The notes under the pieces were generated by a model. It searched no databases and was not told the DNA's origin. It worked only from the letters and a program-made list of their open reading frames with translations. A stretch of 64,000 bases of DNA, from assembly GCA_029207755.1 (NCBI GenBank), contig JARCOQ010000008.1, forward strand, positions 28,943,021 through 29,007,020, read 5' to 3'. The stretch comes from Chamaea fasciata (lineage: Eukaryota; Chordata; Aves; Passeriformes; Sylviidae). Numbering within the stretch: position 1 is the stretch's first letter; each line of letters starts with the position of its first letter. Of the stretch, positions 52,301-59,448 are shown in pieces. Made by a program: the position numbers and the translations under genes.

Positions 52301-54734
52301 CCTGAGTCTGGTTTAATATTTATACTGCAACAACGTATCATAACATCTGTAACCTAGATAGGTTTTCCAGGATAGAAAAACCTAAGTATGTTGAGTAGCT
52401 TCTATTACTAAATCTTAATAAATTGTTTTTGTTGGGATTGCCCTTCTGAACCTGTTTTTCTGAACAGGTCAACTGTCCTTCTGAACCTCTAAAACATTAA
52501 AGTGGCTGAAGAAGCAACATTGTATTGCCCAGCTGAAGATGGAGCCAGATGATAACAGCTCTGCAGGCTCCTGCAGCTGCTCAGCAACAGTGCCTTTCAA
52601 ACAAGTTACCCATATCACTACAGTAAGAGCACAAACAAAGTACTAATGCTGTCACCCCCATTTTAAGGATGGAAAATTAAAGGGTTTGGCCACGCTCATA
52701 TACTGAACTGCCAGAAGAGATATTCAGAGTTTTCATCAAGTAAATCCAAGCCAGGACTTCAATCAAAGTTTTGTTCCTTCAAGGAAATTAAACTTGACAG
52801 TTTAATTAGTATTGAATTTGTGTATTTTTTTGCAAGCTACTAAAAAAAAATCCTTCAGACCTTATCCTTCCAGTCTTCAAAGTGGCTTTAAAAAGTGGAT
52901 AGGTGTCTCTGGAAAATTAACACTTTAAAACCAGATATTAAAAAATAAATGTAAAGCAGTGATGGCACTCTAGCTTGTAGGCCATTATATTTTACAATTG
53001 TTTCCATTTGACTTAAATAACAACAACTCTGCAGAGTGCAATAAAAACTGGAAATATCCCACTTGAGCTTTTAATTAGGACACATGAGAACTGTAAAACC
53101 AAATCTTAGCACATGCTTCAACTTTGATTTCACTGAACTGTTATTGCAGTGTAGCCTGGAAGAGCCAGTTGGAATTAGAACAGCTTTGTCCACAGGTGTC
53201 GCATGGAGAAAGTAGAAACACAGCGCAATTTTCTACTGCATTTGCAACAAGGTGAAACAATGAGGGGAAGACAAAATAAGACACAGAGTAAGAACAGAAG
53301 TGCTCATGGGGACTGGCCAATGTCATACACACAAAGAGTTTCTGACTGGTGCCTTATAATCGCCTAAAAGTAAGTTAATTTAAAAAAAAATCTTGAAGGT
53401 TTGGTAAAAAACTGTTCTTTGGTTTAAGCACATTTTTGAAATTTGCTTTCTATGAAAAATGCCAACTTTTCTTCAAAAAGTCATATCTAAAAACTACTTC
53501 TGAGCTTTGCTCCAGCACTTCAAAATTAATATACTCCAAACCGCTTTTTTTCCCACACAGTTCCTGTTGAAAAATCCCAGTTCCTGGCCTGGTCTTAGAT
53601 AAACAAATAAGATAAATATCAGATGCCCTCTACTGGCCCTCTGTTTAAGTTAGACTTTCAGGAGTTAAGAATTTCCCAAATTCCTTCTAGGCCTTGCTTT
53701 TGTTACAGTAGAGTTACAGTTTCCTGCCTCTGTCAGACGAGTCCCACCACTTCAAAGATTAAAAGTGCGGTCGGTTTGATGGTGCAGCTGTCAGCGTGAA
53801 ATCAGAGCGTGACAGGAACCAAAGGAAGCTGAAAGGACTAGGGAGGGAAAGCTAACAGCTCCAGGAAAAAGAATTGGGTTAAGGGAGGAGAAAGGAAGAT
53901 AGCTAGACCAAGGATGAGTACATACCAGGATTGACACATGAAAGAAACACGGGTGTCAGGATGCACAATTCAATATCCCAAACATGAGAGGAACCGGGGA
54001 TACACAGCCCACTACACAGTCTTTTAAACCCTTTGAGTTAACAAGTTTTCCTGAACAAATCAATCTTTCCTATGAAAATGCTCTTTTTTCTTTCAAGTAA
54101 AGAGCATGTATGGCAGGCAGTGCAGACACAGAACAATCTCAACAGTTGTTGCAGATTCCTACCTTGACTGCTAGGAAGGACATGCTGCAGCAGGGTTAGA
54201 TTTGTGTCACACGCGAAGCTTCATGAACGGTCAGAGGTTTGGGATGCAGGGATGTGAATGTGCAGTAGGAGAACATGTAGAATTGCAGTAGGGGAGCATG
54301 CTGACTAGAGACAGCCCTTGAAGCAGTTTCTAACTGACAATAACCTCAGTTCCTGGCATGCTCAACAAGATTATTCATTACAATGCTCAGGTTTTGCAAC
54401 AGTCTCCTCTACACAGAAACAGACCTGCAATGCTCCTGCCTCCCCAGGAGGGTAAACACTGGTATATTCTTCTCGACTAAAGGTCCCATATTGCAGTGGC
54501 AACTTCACTACTTTTGCAGCCCCCTGGTCAGCTTCAGGAAAGAGTAAAACCCAGTGCAGAAGCCCTCCATAGTCTGTTTCTTACCTTCCCCTCAAACCTG
54601 GCAGTGGCTCCCAGCTGCACCCGGATATTCCGAGGAGGGAGAGTAAATGCTGGTGCTTCAGCAGGGACGGGGGGACTGAGTGTCAGCGAGGTTTTGGAGA
54701 CTCGAGTAGATGTCACCAGTTTCACATCCCCCAT
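12556..54734 (-). CDS. MYLK: MYLK, N-terminal portion of long (non-muscle) myosin light chain kinase, partial, ten coding exons
   Basis: The coding segments, in transcript order, are 54734-54585, 33447-33240, 31666-31618, 29063-28898, 27055-26890, 24062-24026, 22181-21631, 19984-19781, 18690-18556 and 12708-12556. They join in frame to 606 codons plus one base, with GT-AG borders and matching phases throughout. The product begins MGDVKLVTS and contains four immunoglobulin I-set domains. Conserved landmarks include PSIWGESPPKFATK, VLQKTSSTITLQ and QDALPEDDGIYTCLAEN, which I recognise from vertebrate MYLK. The full enzyme is a calcium/calmodulin-dependent kinase that phosphorylates myosin regulatory light chain to drive actomyosin contraction. 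The N-terminal extension seen here is specific to the roughly 210-kDa isoform and targets it to the cytoskeleton. The catalytic, calmodulin-binding and telokin regions are not in the window. Orthology to MYLK is very secure; exact exon edges are inferred from splice consensus and phase. Confidence 0.96.
17431..17446. repeat. CA microsatellite
   Basis: Eight CA dinucleotides. Confidence 0.95.
17823..18371. repeat. 36-bp minisatellite, about 15 units
   Basis: About fifteen head-to-tail copies of a 36-bp unit are visible, the last one incomplete. On the plus strand each unit contains GCACAGCTGTGTGACACGG followed by CCCAGGTATCTCACCTG. Units 1-5 (17823-18000) are more diverged, with one degenerate interruption near 17895-17917. 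From 18000 to 18350 copies are nearly identical, with alternating variants GACACGG, GATATGG and GATACGG, and CACAG or CATAG at the unit start. Because 36 is a multiple of three, long open frames appear on both strands, such as a 222-codon one on the minus strand; these are a consequence of the repeat and not genes. The array starts 185 bp downstream of the exon-9 donor of MYLK. Confidence 0.97.
18556..18690 (-). CDS. MYLK: MYLK coding exon 9 (first half of Ig4)
   Basis: This 135-nt exon (phase 1 at both ends) covers residues 511-555. It reads RPKVEEVAPCFSSVLK then ECTVSEGQDFVLQCCVGG and ends with HITWLLN. The B-strand Cys is in VLQCCV and the core Trp in ITWLLN. The acceptor is TTTTCAAG|GGCCTA. 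The donor AATG|GTAAGG is unremarkable. The reading frame stays open past the donor to 18344, where it meets a TGA in the first unit of the 36-bp minisatellite. Confidence 0.95.
18691..19780 (-). other. MYLK: MYLK intron between coding exons 8 and 9
   Basis: This 1.1-kb intron has no coding signal. Its only structured feature is an exact 2 x 24-bp tandem duplication at 19281-19328. Confidence 0.85.
19281..19328. repeat. Exact tandem duplication, 2 x 24 bp
   Basis: The unit begins CTTAAAATAATTTATC and ends ACTGGGAC. The copies at 19281-19304 and 19305-19328 are identical, indicating a recent duplication. Confidence 0.95.
19781..19984 (-). CDS. MYLK: MYLK coding exon 8 (bulk of Ig3; symmetric cassette-type exon)
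   Basis: This 204-nt exon (phase 1 at both ends) covers residues 443-510. It contains SGKPKPDVEWFKEGRP with the core Trp, and GSYSCTAVNPKGQTS with the F-strand Cys, ending SISWLLTVR. Because it is phase-symmetric it can be skipped in frame. It corresponds to the 69-codon exon omitted from the human MLCK2 splice variant (deletion of about residues 437-505). The acceptor is GTCTAG|TTTCAG|GG, with a second AG 6 nt inside; the donor is CAGAA|GTAAGT. The residues aligned with human Src-target Tyr464 and Tyr471 are Asp469 and Cys476. Confidence 0.96.
19985..21630 (-). other. MYLK: MYLK intron between coding exons 7 and 8
   Basis: This 1.6-kb intron contains a CR1 3'-region fragment near 20341-20440. 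Nothing else was recognised. Confidence 0.85.
20341..20440 (+). mobile_element. CR1 LINE fragment
   Basis: CCCCGGCACAGGTTGCCCAG, then AGAGGCTGTGGA and a CAGATATTCAAAGG segment, match the CR1 3' region (GGCACAGGTTGCCCAGAGAGGCTGTGGA...TTCAAGG). It lies in the intron between MYLK exons 7 and 8 and lacks a clear CR1 terminus, so the right boundary is approximate. Confidence 0.85.
21631..22181 (-). CDS. MYLK: MYLK coding exon 7 (long polar linker and start of Ig3)
   Basis: This is the largest coding exon here: 551 nt, entering in phase 2 and leaving in phase 1, residues 259-442. It opens VPSKPTTLAVKAVEN and runs through a Lys/Glu/Ser/Thr/Gln-rich segment with no obvious fold. It includes the conserved VLQKTSSTITLQ and proline-directed sites such as QTPSL and VSPR. 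The end, PPQFEIHPQSLEASEG then IKFKSK, begins Ig3. At the B-strand position human MYLK has Cys, but this protein has Ser441 (codon at 21635-21637). The acceptor is TTCCTTCAG|CGTGCC and the donor is AGCAAAG|GTAAAG. The human counterpart of the linker is also weakly conserved outside VLQKTSS. Confidence 0.95.
22182..24025 (-). other. MYLK: MYLK intron between coding exons 6 and 7
   Basis: This 1.8-kb intron contains a 39-nt T run at 23111-23149 and a shorter T run near 23752. No other element was recognised. Confidence 0.85.
23111..23149. repeat. Poly(T) run, 39 nt
   Basis: An uninterrupted homopolymer in the MYLK intron between exons 6 and 7. No retrocopy is evident alongside. Confidence 0.95.
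24026..24062 (-). CDS. MYLK: MYLK coding exon 6, 37-nt microexon (linker)
   Basis: This tiny exon lies between acceptor ATATTTCAG|GTTCAG and donor CCTTG|GTATGT, entering in phase 1 and leaving in phase 2. It encodes SDKTDTYTQPP with shared codons at both ends. From memory the chicken protein has a similar stretch (PDKTDTHAQP) immediately after the second Ig domain, and both phases fit the exons on either side exactly. Its length is not a multiple of three, so exclusion would frameshift the message. Confidence 0.88.
24063..26889 (-). other. MYLK: MYLK intron between coding exons 5 and 6
   Basis: This 2.8-kb intron is AT-rich and contains a short GA repeat at 26755-26777, just downstream of the exon-5 donor. 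Nothing else was recognised. Confidence 0.85.
26755..26777. repeat. GA microsatellite
   Basis: A run of about nine GA dinucleotides, some 110 bp downstream of the MYLK exon-5 donor. Confidence 0.9.
26890..27055 (-). CDS. MYLK: MYLK coding exon 5 (second half of Ig2)
   Basis: This 166-nt exon (enters phase 0, leaves phase 1) encodes residues 192-246. It begins GDIQLQQNERF and carries the F-strand motif DSGIYTCTVVNSAGKAS, which supplies the second Ig2 cysteine, so this domain keeps the full Cys pair. It ends SAELTVQ plus one base of the next codon. The acceptor is TTTGCAG|GGTGAT and the donor is CAAG|GTACAG. It corresponds to human GVYTCLVVNGSGKAS. Confidence 0.96.
28220..28490. other. Unclassified GC-richer intronic block
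   Basis: This segment is clearly richer in G and C than its flanks, and near its right end it has AATAAAG followed by CAGAC, an LTR-like polyadenylation arrangement. I could not match it to a known family or to a reading frame. A solo-LTR fragment is possible but unproven. Confidence 0.25.
28537..28620. repeat. TTTG-type simple repeat
   Basis: Interrupted TTTG and TTAG tetranucleotide repeats with T runs. Confidence 0.9.
28898..29063 (-). CDS. MYLK: MYLK coding exon 4 (first half of Ig2)
   Basis: This 166-nt exon (enters phase 2, leaves phase 0) covers about residues 136-191. After a short linker (RLAVPSVEQRPSIWGE) it opens Ig2 with PPKFATKPNRVVV. The B-strand Cys is in GKFSCKITG and the core Trp in PQVTWFK. 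The acceptor is CCTTGCAG|GGGAAG and the donor is TTTAAG|GTAGGA. The phase-0 intron splitting the Ig fold directly after the C-strand Trp-Phe-Lys also occurs in Ig1, at a different strand. Similarity to human PSIWGECPPKFATK makes this one of the most secure exons. Confidence 0.97.
29064..31617 (-). other. MYLK: MYLK intron between coding exons 3 and 4
   Basis: This 2.55-kb AT-rich intron has no recognised repeat, RNA or coding element. Confidence 0.8.
31618..31666 (-). CDS. MYLK: MYLK coding exon 3, 49-nt microexon (Ig1-Ig2 linker)
   Basis: This small exon lies between acceptor CTTACAG|GAAAC and donor TCTGG|GTAAGC, entering in phase 1 and leaving in phase 2. It encodes about 16 linker residues, NSLMKYSLPSSAKTSG, with both edge codons shared with neighbouring exons. 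It fills exactly the number of residues needed between ELTVE and the next exon, and it aligns with the human linker ending VVSKTLG. Skipping it would break the frame, because 49 is not a multiple of three. It was found by phase and length logic rather than by ORF length. Confidence is slightly lower than for Ig exons because the linker is poorly conserved. Confidence 0.88.
31667..33239 (-). other. MYLK: MYLK intron between coding exons 2 and 3
   Basis: This 1.6-kb intron is notable for a CpG-dense patch at 32070-32165 with a CTCF-like core. The rest of it is AT-rich and otherwise featureless. Confidence 0.85.
32070..32165. promoter_or_regulatory. CpG-dense patch with CTCF-like core
   Basis: About 13 CpG dinucleotides occur in roughly 95 bp, in an otherwise CpG-poor, AT-rich intron. 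AGCGCCATCTGCTGCGC at 32103-32119 resembles the reverse complement of the CTCF core (GCCNNCTNNTGG type). The feature could be an internal regulatory element, an alternative promoter or a captured GC-rich insert. Function is inference only. Confidence 0.4.
33240..33447 (-). CDS. MYLK: MYLK coding exon 2 (rest of Ig1)
   Basis: This 208-nt exon (enters phase 0, leaves phase 1) encodes residues 51-119. It starts VRGYPEPQITWYRNG and ends with KYSCEAANDAG then RQVTVELTVE. It completes Ig1, with the core Trp in QITWYRN and the F-strand Cys in YSCEA. The acceptor is ...TTCCAG|GTCAGAGGC and the donor is GTGGAAG|GTCAGA. The alignment to human VRGYPEPQVTW and RQVTVELTVE is gapless apart from substitutions. 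Because Ig1 lacks the B-strand Cys in the previous exon, the remaining F-strand Cys is expected to be unpaired within the domain. Confidence 0.96.
34312..34370. repeat. Poly(A) run followed by GA repeat
   Basis: A 42-nt A run passes directly into about eight GA dinucleotides. The sequence upstream, with CAGATCCTCGGCTGGTGTAA, is reminiscent of a widespread old amniote interspersed repeat that I cannot name, so this could be an element tail. Confidence 0.9.
35615..35700 (-). mobile_element. Possible MIR remnant
   Basis: GAAACCTACAGAAACATTC then TTACCCAAAGCCAGAGGA and AGTAACTAG vaguely follow the MIR reverse complement. Support is weak. Confidence 0.25.
35804..35850. repeat. Perfect 16-bp inverted repeat (hairpin)
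   Basis: The arms TGATGTGAAGACAGAA (35804-35819) and TTCTGTCTTCACATCA (35835-35850) are exact reverse complements around a 15-nt spacer. The stem does not extend outward. It is intronic in MYLK, so it would be transcribed. Confidence 0.9.
37415..37475 (-). mobile_element. Possible MIR remnant
   Basis: GTCCCATTTTGCTGTTTAAG followed directly by GTCACACAGCAATGAGATCA is reminiscent of the MIR core (CCCATTTTACAG...AAGGTCACACAGC). Only this core is visible, so it could be chance. Confidence 0.4.
40082..40105. repeat. Poly(T) run, 24 nt
   Basis: A simple homopolymer in the 21-kb intron. Confidence 0.95.
42966..42995. repeat. T run with GTTT repeat
   Basis: A poly(T) stretch followed by four GTTT units. 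Confidence 0.9.
52640..52775 (-). mobile_element. MIR SINE fragment, diverged
   Basis: CCCCATTTTAAGGATGGAAA, then TTTGGCCACGCTCATAT, resembles the MIR reverse complement CCCCATTTTACAGATGAGGAAA...TTGCCCAAGGTCACA. The downstream CCAGGACTTCAAT matches the position of the MIR GGGATTCGAA core. It is heavily diverged. Confidence 0.6.
53624..53637 (-). promoter_or_regulatory. CTCF-like motif
   Basis: TGCCCTCTACTGGC on the plus strand is the reverse complement of a strong CTCF-type core (CCAGTAGAGGGC). It lies about 950 bp inside the intron after the ATG exon. The motif match is by eye only; occupancy is unknown. Confidence 0.4.
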
Positions 54735-54742
54735 GATGTGGA
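54585..54742 (-). CDS. MYLK: MYLK first coding exon (start codon and start of Ig1)
   Basis: The acceptor TTTTGCAG precedes an 8-nt untranslated leader, then ATG at 54734-54732. The start context has A at -3 and G at +4, a strong Kozak match. Fifty codons follow, MGDVKLVTS through ATARFEGK, ending at a phase-0 donor AAG|GTAAGA. The start matches the human and chicken long-isoform N terminus (MGDVKLV). The segment APAFTLPPRN opens Ig1. The residue in the usual B-strand cysteine position is glycine (ARFEG), as in the human protein, so Ig1 probably lacks the canonical disulfide. The acceptor just before the ATG shows that at least one noncoding exon lies upstream, to the right, and it was not found. 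Confidence 0.95.
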
Positions 54743-54885
54743 CTGCAAAAGAGAAACAAATGGTAATGTAGAAATTATGATGTTTAATTACCTTTATGAC
54801 AGAACCAACTAGGAACGGACCAGGGTCAGAGGTCCTGTATGTGTGTTGTACTTGTGTACACAGCAGGATCTTCAGCCTAAGGTAC

Positions 54886-55025
54886 AGGTGTTATTTTCTG
54901 GGAGGGAAACTGAGACCCAGGAATGGTGCCTCTACCCACAGTTGTGGTCAGGGTCACAGTCTTGAGGTGAACTCAGTTTGAACTTTCAAGTCCCAGGCCA
55001 GAGTCTTAACCAAGAAGTCATCCTT
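54886..55025 (-). mobile_element. MIR SINE fragment
   Basis: GGGAGGGAAACTGAGACCCAG, a GGTCAGGGTCACAGTCTTGA segment, CAGTTTGAACTTTCAAGTCC and CAGAGTCTTAACCA follow the reverse complement of the MIR consensus (GAAACTGAGGC...AAGGTCACACAG...GAACCC...CTCTTAACCA). It lies about 150 bp upstream of the MYLK ATG exon. Confidence 0.82.
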
Positions 55026-57807
55026 TACAATTGAACTAAAAGGTAATAGCTTATTTCAGGAGGATATTTTCATACCATGACTTTGATTTTCCTGGCCTGG
55101 AATACAACAAAATCAATAAGTCTCAAAAGTGAGCCAGTGTTAAACAAGTACTTCTGAAATAAAGAGACCTCTGTTTGCACTGGATTTAAGTTGCAAGCGG
55201 GAATGTGGAAAATCTGATTTTTCATACCGAGCTTTCAAGATCTTAAGAAATATCTGGATATCTCCCTGCAAAGCACTGCTAGTAGAGAACAAATGCTTTT
55301 GCAGAAATTCAAAGTCTTTACTTTACTGCAAATCCTTCTTACAGCAAATAGACTAGTAAAATAGCATGGAAACCAAATTTCACAATGCTAAAAAAATGGC
55401 ATTTTAGAGAACTATTTACAGTTATCTGCTTCAGAAGAAATTCTTCTGCTGAACAGTTCACATTTCCCAAGAAAAAGCAAAAATTATTGTATTTTTTAGA
55501 AGTAAAATTTCATGGTTTCCAGGAAAAAAAGTAGTAGCTTACCCCAGTACTAACTCCTTGAATTGCCAATGTAAATTAGAAGTCCCACTGTAAAATGACT
55601 ATTTAATAAACAAATTTAACAAAGAAAAAAACCTGAGAAATGGTTTAATCCACTAATAAGTCATATTAAACCAATGAAAAATACTGGACTTCCAGTTTTA
55701 ATCCTCTGCCATCTGTGATGGACTATGTATTTATTCATCTGATTCTAATAAAAGTTGCAATTAACAGTACTCAATTGAACAGTGAAACTTCAATTTGAAC
55801 AAGAGAAAAGTCAATTAAATGAAGGCCTTATTATTCTTGACTGTATGAAGGATACTTTTTCTAGTTATCTGGGGAGCAGAGGAGCAGAAAATTCATTCAT
55901 TTCCAAATAGGAATTACACTCCAGCATCACATGTGTGCACCTGGAAACCCAGTCAGAGAACTTAGTTTTCTACAGAACATACCTGACCTGCTCCATGAAC
56001 AAACAGAAACACCTTCTCCAGGTTTATCCAAAACAGTTTAAGAGGGCAGCTTCTCTCACAGAAGATATTAGTCTAAAAGTTACATTTTTCATCTGAGCTT
56101 TTTCTCCCTCAGAGCCAATAGAGAGAAAGAGGCACCTCCAGAGGGTGTTTTGTTGTAAGGTGTGGGAGCCACAGAGCTTTGTGCTTCAGAGTATGCATTT
56201 CTCAGGAACTACTGTTTAGAAGGCAAATTCTCCCAATACATCAGATAAATTATGCACACAGATTTTCAAATAATGCTTGGAATCTCCTTCCTCATTCATA
56301 AGTATGCAGGTGATGTGGACTTGAGATTTCTTCTGGCATAATACTCTGTTAGCATATCTGAATATTGACATCAAAACCCCCAGAAAATGTTTCTAGCATT
56401 TGAATTGCTGAGGTCAACACAGAAAGGGGATAGAGATGATTTCTCTAACCATGATGTAAAGCTTCCAACTGAGAAATTCTGCCTTCATTTCCACAAGTTA
56501 AACTTGCAGTGAATGTCTGTACTAGCACCCACTCACTTGAGAACACAGCATAAGTCTCCCTTTCCAGTAAAGCACCTATTTAAAACACACACAGGGAAAA
56601 AAAAAAGTACTTTAAAGAATGGTATGAAATCACAATACCATTTAAATAAGAAAGAAACTGATTGCATTTGCAAAGACACATGATGAAATCAAAGCCTTGC
56701 TTCTCTTCTAACAAATGTACTTACTACCTGAAGGGAAAAACAATGAAAGTCTCTCACAGCTATAGTCACTGCAGTAAACAACAATTTCCCTGAAAAAGAG
56801 GAAGAATGATTTGTTCAACTAATTGTTCTTCCATTAAGGACAAGACTCCAAGTTCAGTTCTTCGCTCAGCTAAAACCACAATTTACCCCAGTGGACTTTC
56901 AATCAACTACACAGCTGTAAAACACTGCATACTGAGTCCATATCTGCCAGCACATTTCTAAAATTTATTTTTCTTTACAGATGAAAACCAAACTTTTCAA
57001 ATAATCAGCCATCAGTACTTCTTCCCAGGTGTCCTTCTTCTCTTCTAAGATACACCTTTCCACAGCCTGTAAATGCCAGTATTTGCAATATCCCCCTAGC
57101 TTTGAACTCTTAACTAACAAATCAGTCCTCTCCTAAAAACCTGCAATTAAATTCTCAGATCACCACTAGTGACAATAATGCGCCAGGTATAAGGTAGATG
57201 GTACGAAAATCTTTTCTTGTCAGGAGCCACTACAATGCAACACAATCTAAATTGCAGTGAAACTGCAATACAAGCCATAAGAGGCCAGTAACAAAACATC
57301 TCCTTCCCCACACATCTGTATCGACTTTGCAGAGTGTTTATGAGACCAAAACAACATCAGAGAAACCATAGGCCACCTAAATGTTGTTTTAAAAATAATG
57401 TGGTAAGGGTAGTAAAATTGAAAACAAGCTAAACCCAACAGCCAACATCCAGAATCCAATTCAAACCACGTTCACCCATGCAGAGAGCACTCCGCTTTGG
57501 CCCTTGCCATTGCAATAGTAGGGAGGCAAAAGAGCAAGAGGGAAAATCATAGGTACTACAGATGCTCAAAGGACTTCTGTAGGGACAAAATGCTCAAGTA
57601 TCTGTACTTAGGTACAATGCACTGCTGTCACTGTCCCAGGGTGCCTGTAACATAGAAATGCACAGAAACCTGGACATGGTGCCATTGACACATGGCTGGA
57701 AAATACTCAACATTCAACATCCGTTCATCCTCCAAGCATCACTGGGCTCAGGTATGCATTGGACAAACAGTCCTGTGGATAAAGTCCAACTCCAAGCTCT
57801 ACACAAA

Positions 57808-57882
57808 ATGAAATGAAAGAAAAAAAAGAAAGAAGAAAGAAAGAAGCAGTGTAGAAGGAAGTAGAAGGAAAGAAAAAAAAGA
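57808..57882. repeat. GAAA-rich simple repeat
   Basis: A purine-only tract of GAAA/AAGA units with a tandem GTAGAAGGAA doublet. Confidence 0.85.
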
Positions 57883-59261
57883 ATTCCTGAACAATTAAAC
57901 TGCCGTTACTGGTCAGGTTGCACTTCTATTGCATGTTGGTAAGATACCAAAAACTATGGACAAATTGATGTGTAATATAGTGAGACTGTAAAGCATAAAG
58001 ACATAGCTAGTCTTTTCATAAGAACATCCTGCGAAGATTTAAGCTTTTTCTAAATAAAGTGTCTAAAAAGGATTGAATTTACAAATTAAATACTAGCTCA
58101 AATCAGCACAAGCAGTTTTATAGCAACATAAGCCTCTAATCATCCACATTTAGCAGCCTGACTTTAATTAACTATGGATGCTTCTAGTAAATAATTAGGA
58201 AGTATCCCTTTGCAGCTTAGAGGATGTTTAAAAATTCTGTTCCTAAACAAATAACTAATTCCATGTTGTGCAGTCTGGTGTTACTATGGAACTTCCATGT
58301 CCAAATATTTTAAAGAAATAATGTTCCAGAGAACAAATCTTGTTCAAGCTTACAATTTGATAGACAGGAAGAATGCATACACTTAAAAGCTATATGAAAT
58401 GTGCCTGATTTTTTTTTTTTTTTAAATTTAAGCAACTCTATAGAATAAGTACATCCCTAAAACAATTTTCTTAGGTATTTCAAGTCTGCTCCTGAATAAG
58501 ATTTCAAGGATGCTACGTGAACTCCTAACATTTCACATGCTGTGCACACCTAGACTATGGTCTTTAAACAAAACCAACTGTAACTGAAGTGCAATGCAAA
58601 CATTGTGGTATTAAACATGAAAGAAAACCACCATGCAAATGTTGGCCTGTAGAGTAGTGATGTGGTTAGACAGCATTTCTAATCTGGATTTTTTTTTTTT
58701 TAAATTCTTAATCCTCTCTAAAAAGCACATAAATCCTTACAAATTCTCACAGTGTGCCCTCTAATCTTTCTAATACCAAACCAGAGTAATGTGTTTCAAG
58801 CATTTTCTACTGGGAACAAATCTCTGTCACTCAATACTCTGCTGCCAAAAATAAACCCAAAAAAGCAAACACTAAGAAATCCACCTCATAGGTTTTTTTC
58901 TCTTCCACTTATTTTATAAAAGTAAATACTTACCATCAGCTTCCTACATAACCATTTAATTATACCAATTTCCTTTCACCAAGTTCTTCCTCCGAGGCAG
59001 GAGAAAAATGAGTTGCAGAGAGTGCCTGTGTGTGTGTGCATGAGAGAGCAAGCTCAGGCAAGTGAGAGGAAACCAGAGCTGCCAGCGGAAAAACCTTTAT
59101 TTGACTTACTGATATTGCAACTCTACACTAAGCAGCACATTTTCACTTGGTCCAGCTATTCTGTTATTTTAGTCAGACTGGATTCAATAACCCCTGAACC
59201 ATCTCTGAAATCTGTCTACAACCTTTTGAGTGCTTTAAAAATACGAGCAAAAGGACAGACA

Positions 59262-59448
59262 GCCCTGGGGTTGGAGCATTTGTCTGCTGTTTAGGAGTCC
59301 TGGTTGTATTCCCTGCTCCATTATGGGCTGCCTGCATGACCTCAGGCGAGTCACTAAGCCTCTCTTTTGCCATGGCTCCCCATTTGTAAAGTGGGGATTA
59401 TTGTACTTCCTTACCACAAAGAAGTGCTGTGAGGATAACTATATTAAA
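59262..59448 (+). mobile_element. MIR SINE (ancient amniote SINE)
   Basis: Nearly the whole MIR consensus can be followed: GGTTGGAGCATTTGTCTGCT, a GAGTCCTGGTTGTATTCCC segment, TGCATGACCTCAGGCGAGTC, ACTAAGCCTCTCTTTTGCC, CCATTTGTAAAGTGGGGATT and GCTGTGAGGATAACTATATT. It is well preserved for such an old element. Confidence 0.9.

Larger units (their letters stand above)
33448..54584 (-). other. MYLK: MYLK 21-kb intron between coding exons 1 and 2
   Basis: This intron separates the ATG exon from the rest of Ig1. It contains a 42-nt A run followed by GA repeats near 34.3 kb, a perfect 16-bp inverted repeat at 35804-35850, and a T run at 40082-40105. It also holds degenerate MIR-like pieces (about 35.6, 37.4 and 52.7 kb) and a CTCF-like core at 53624-53637. 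A somewhat GC-richer, unidentified patch lies around 46620-46850. Between these (for example 38-46 kb and 47-52 kb) I see AT-rich DNA without recognisable genes. Long introns near the 5' end of MYLK are also the rule in mammals and often hold enhancers, but I cannot identify one by eye. Confidence 0.85.

Noticed and set aside
51942..52316. 124-codon plus-strand open frame
   Set aside because: AT-rich chance frame with no domain or splice support.
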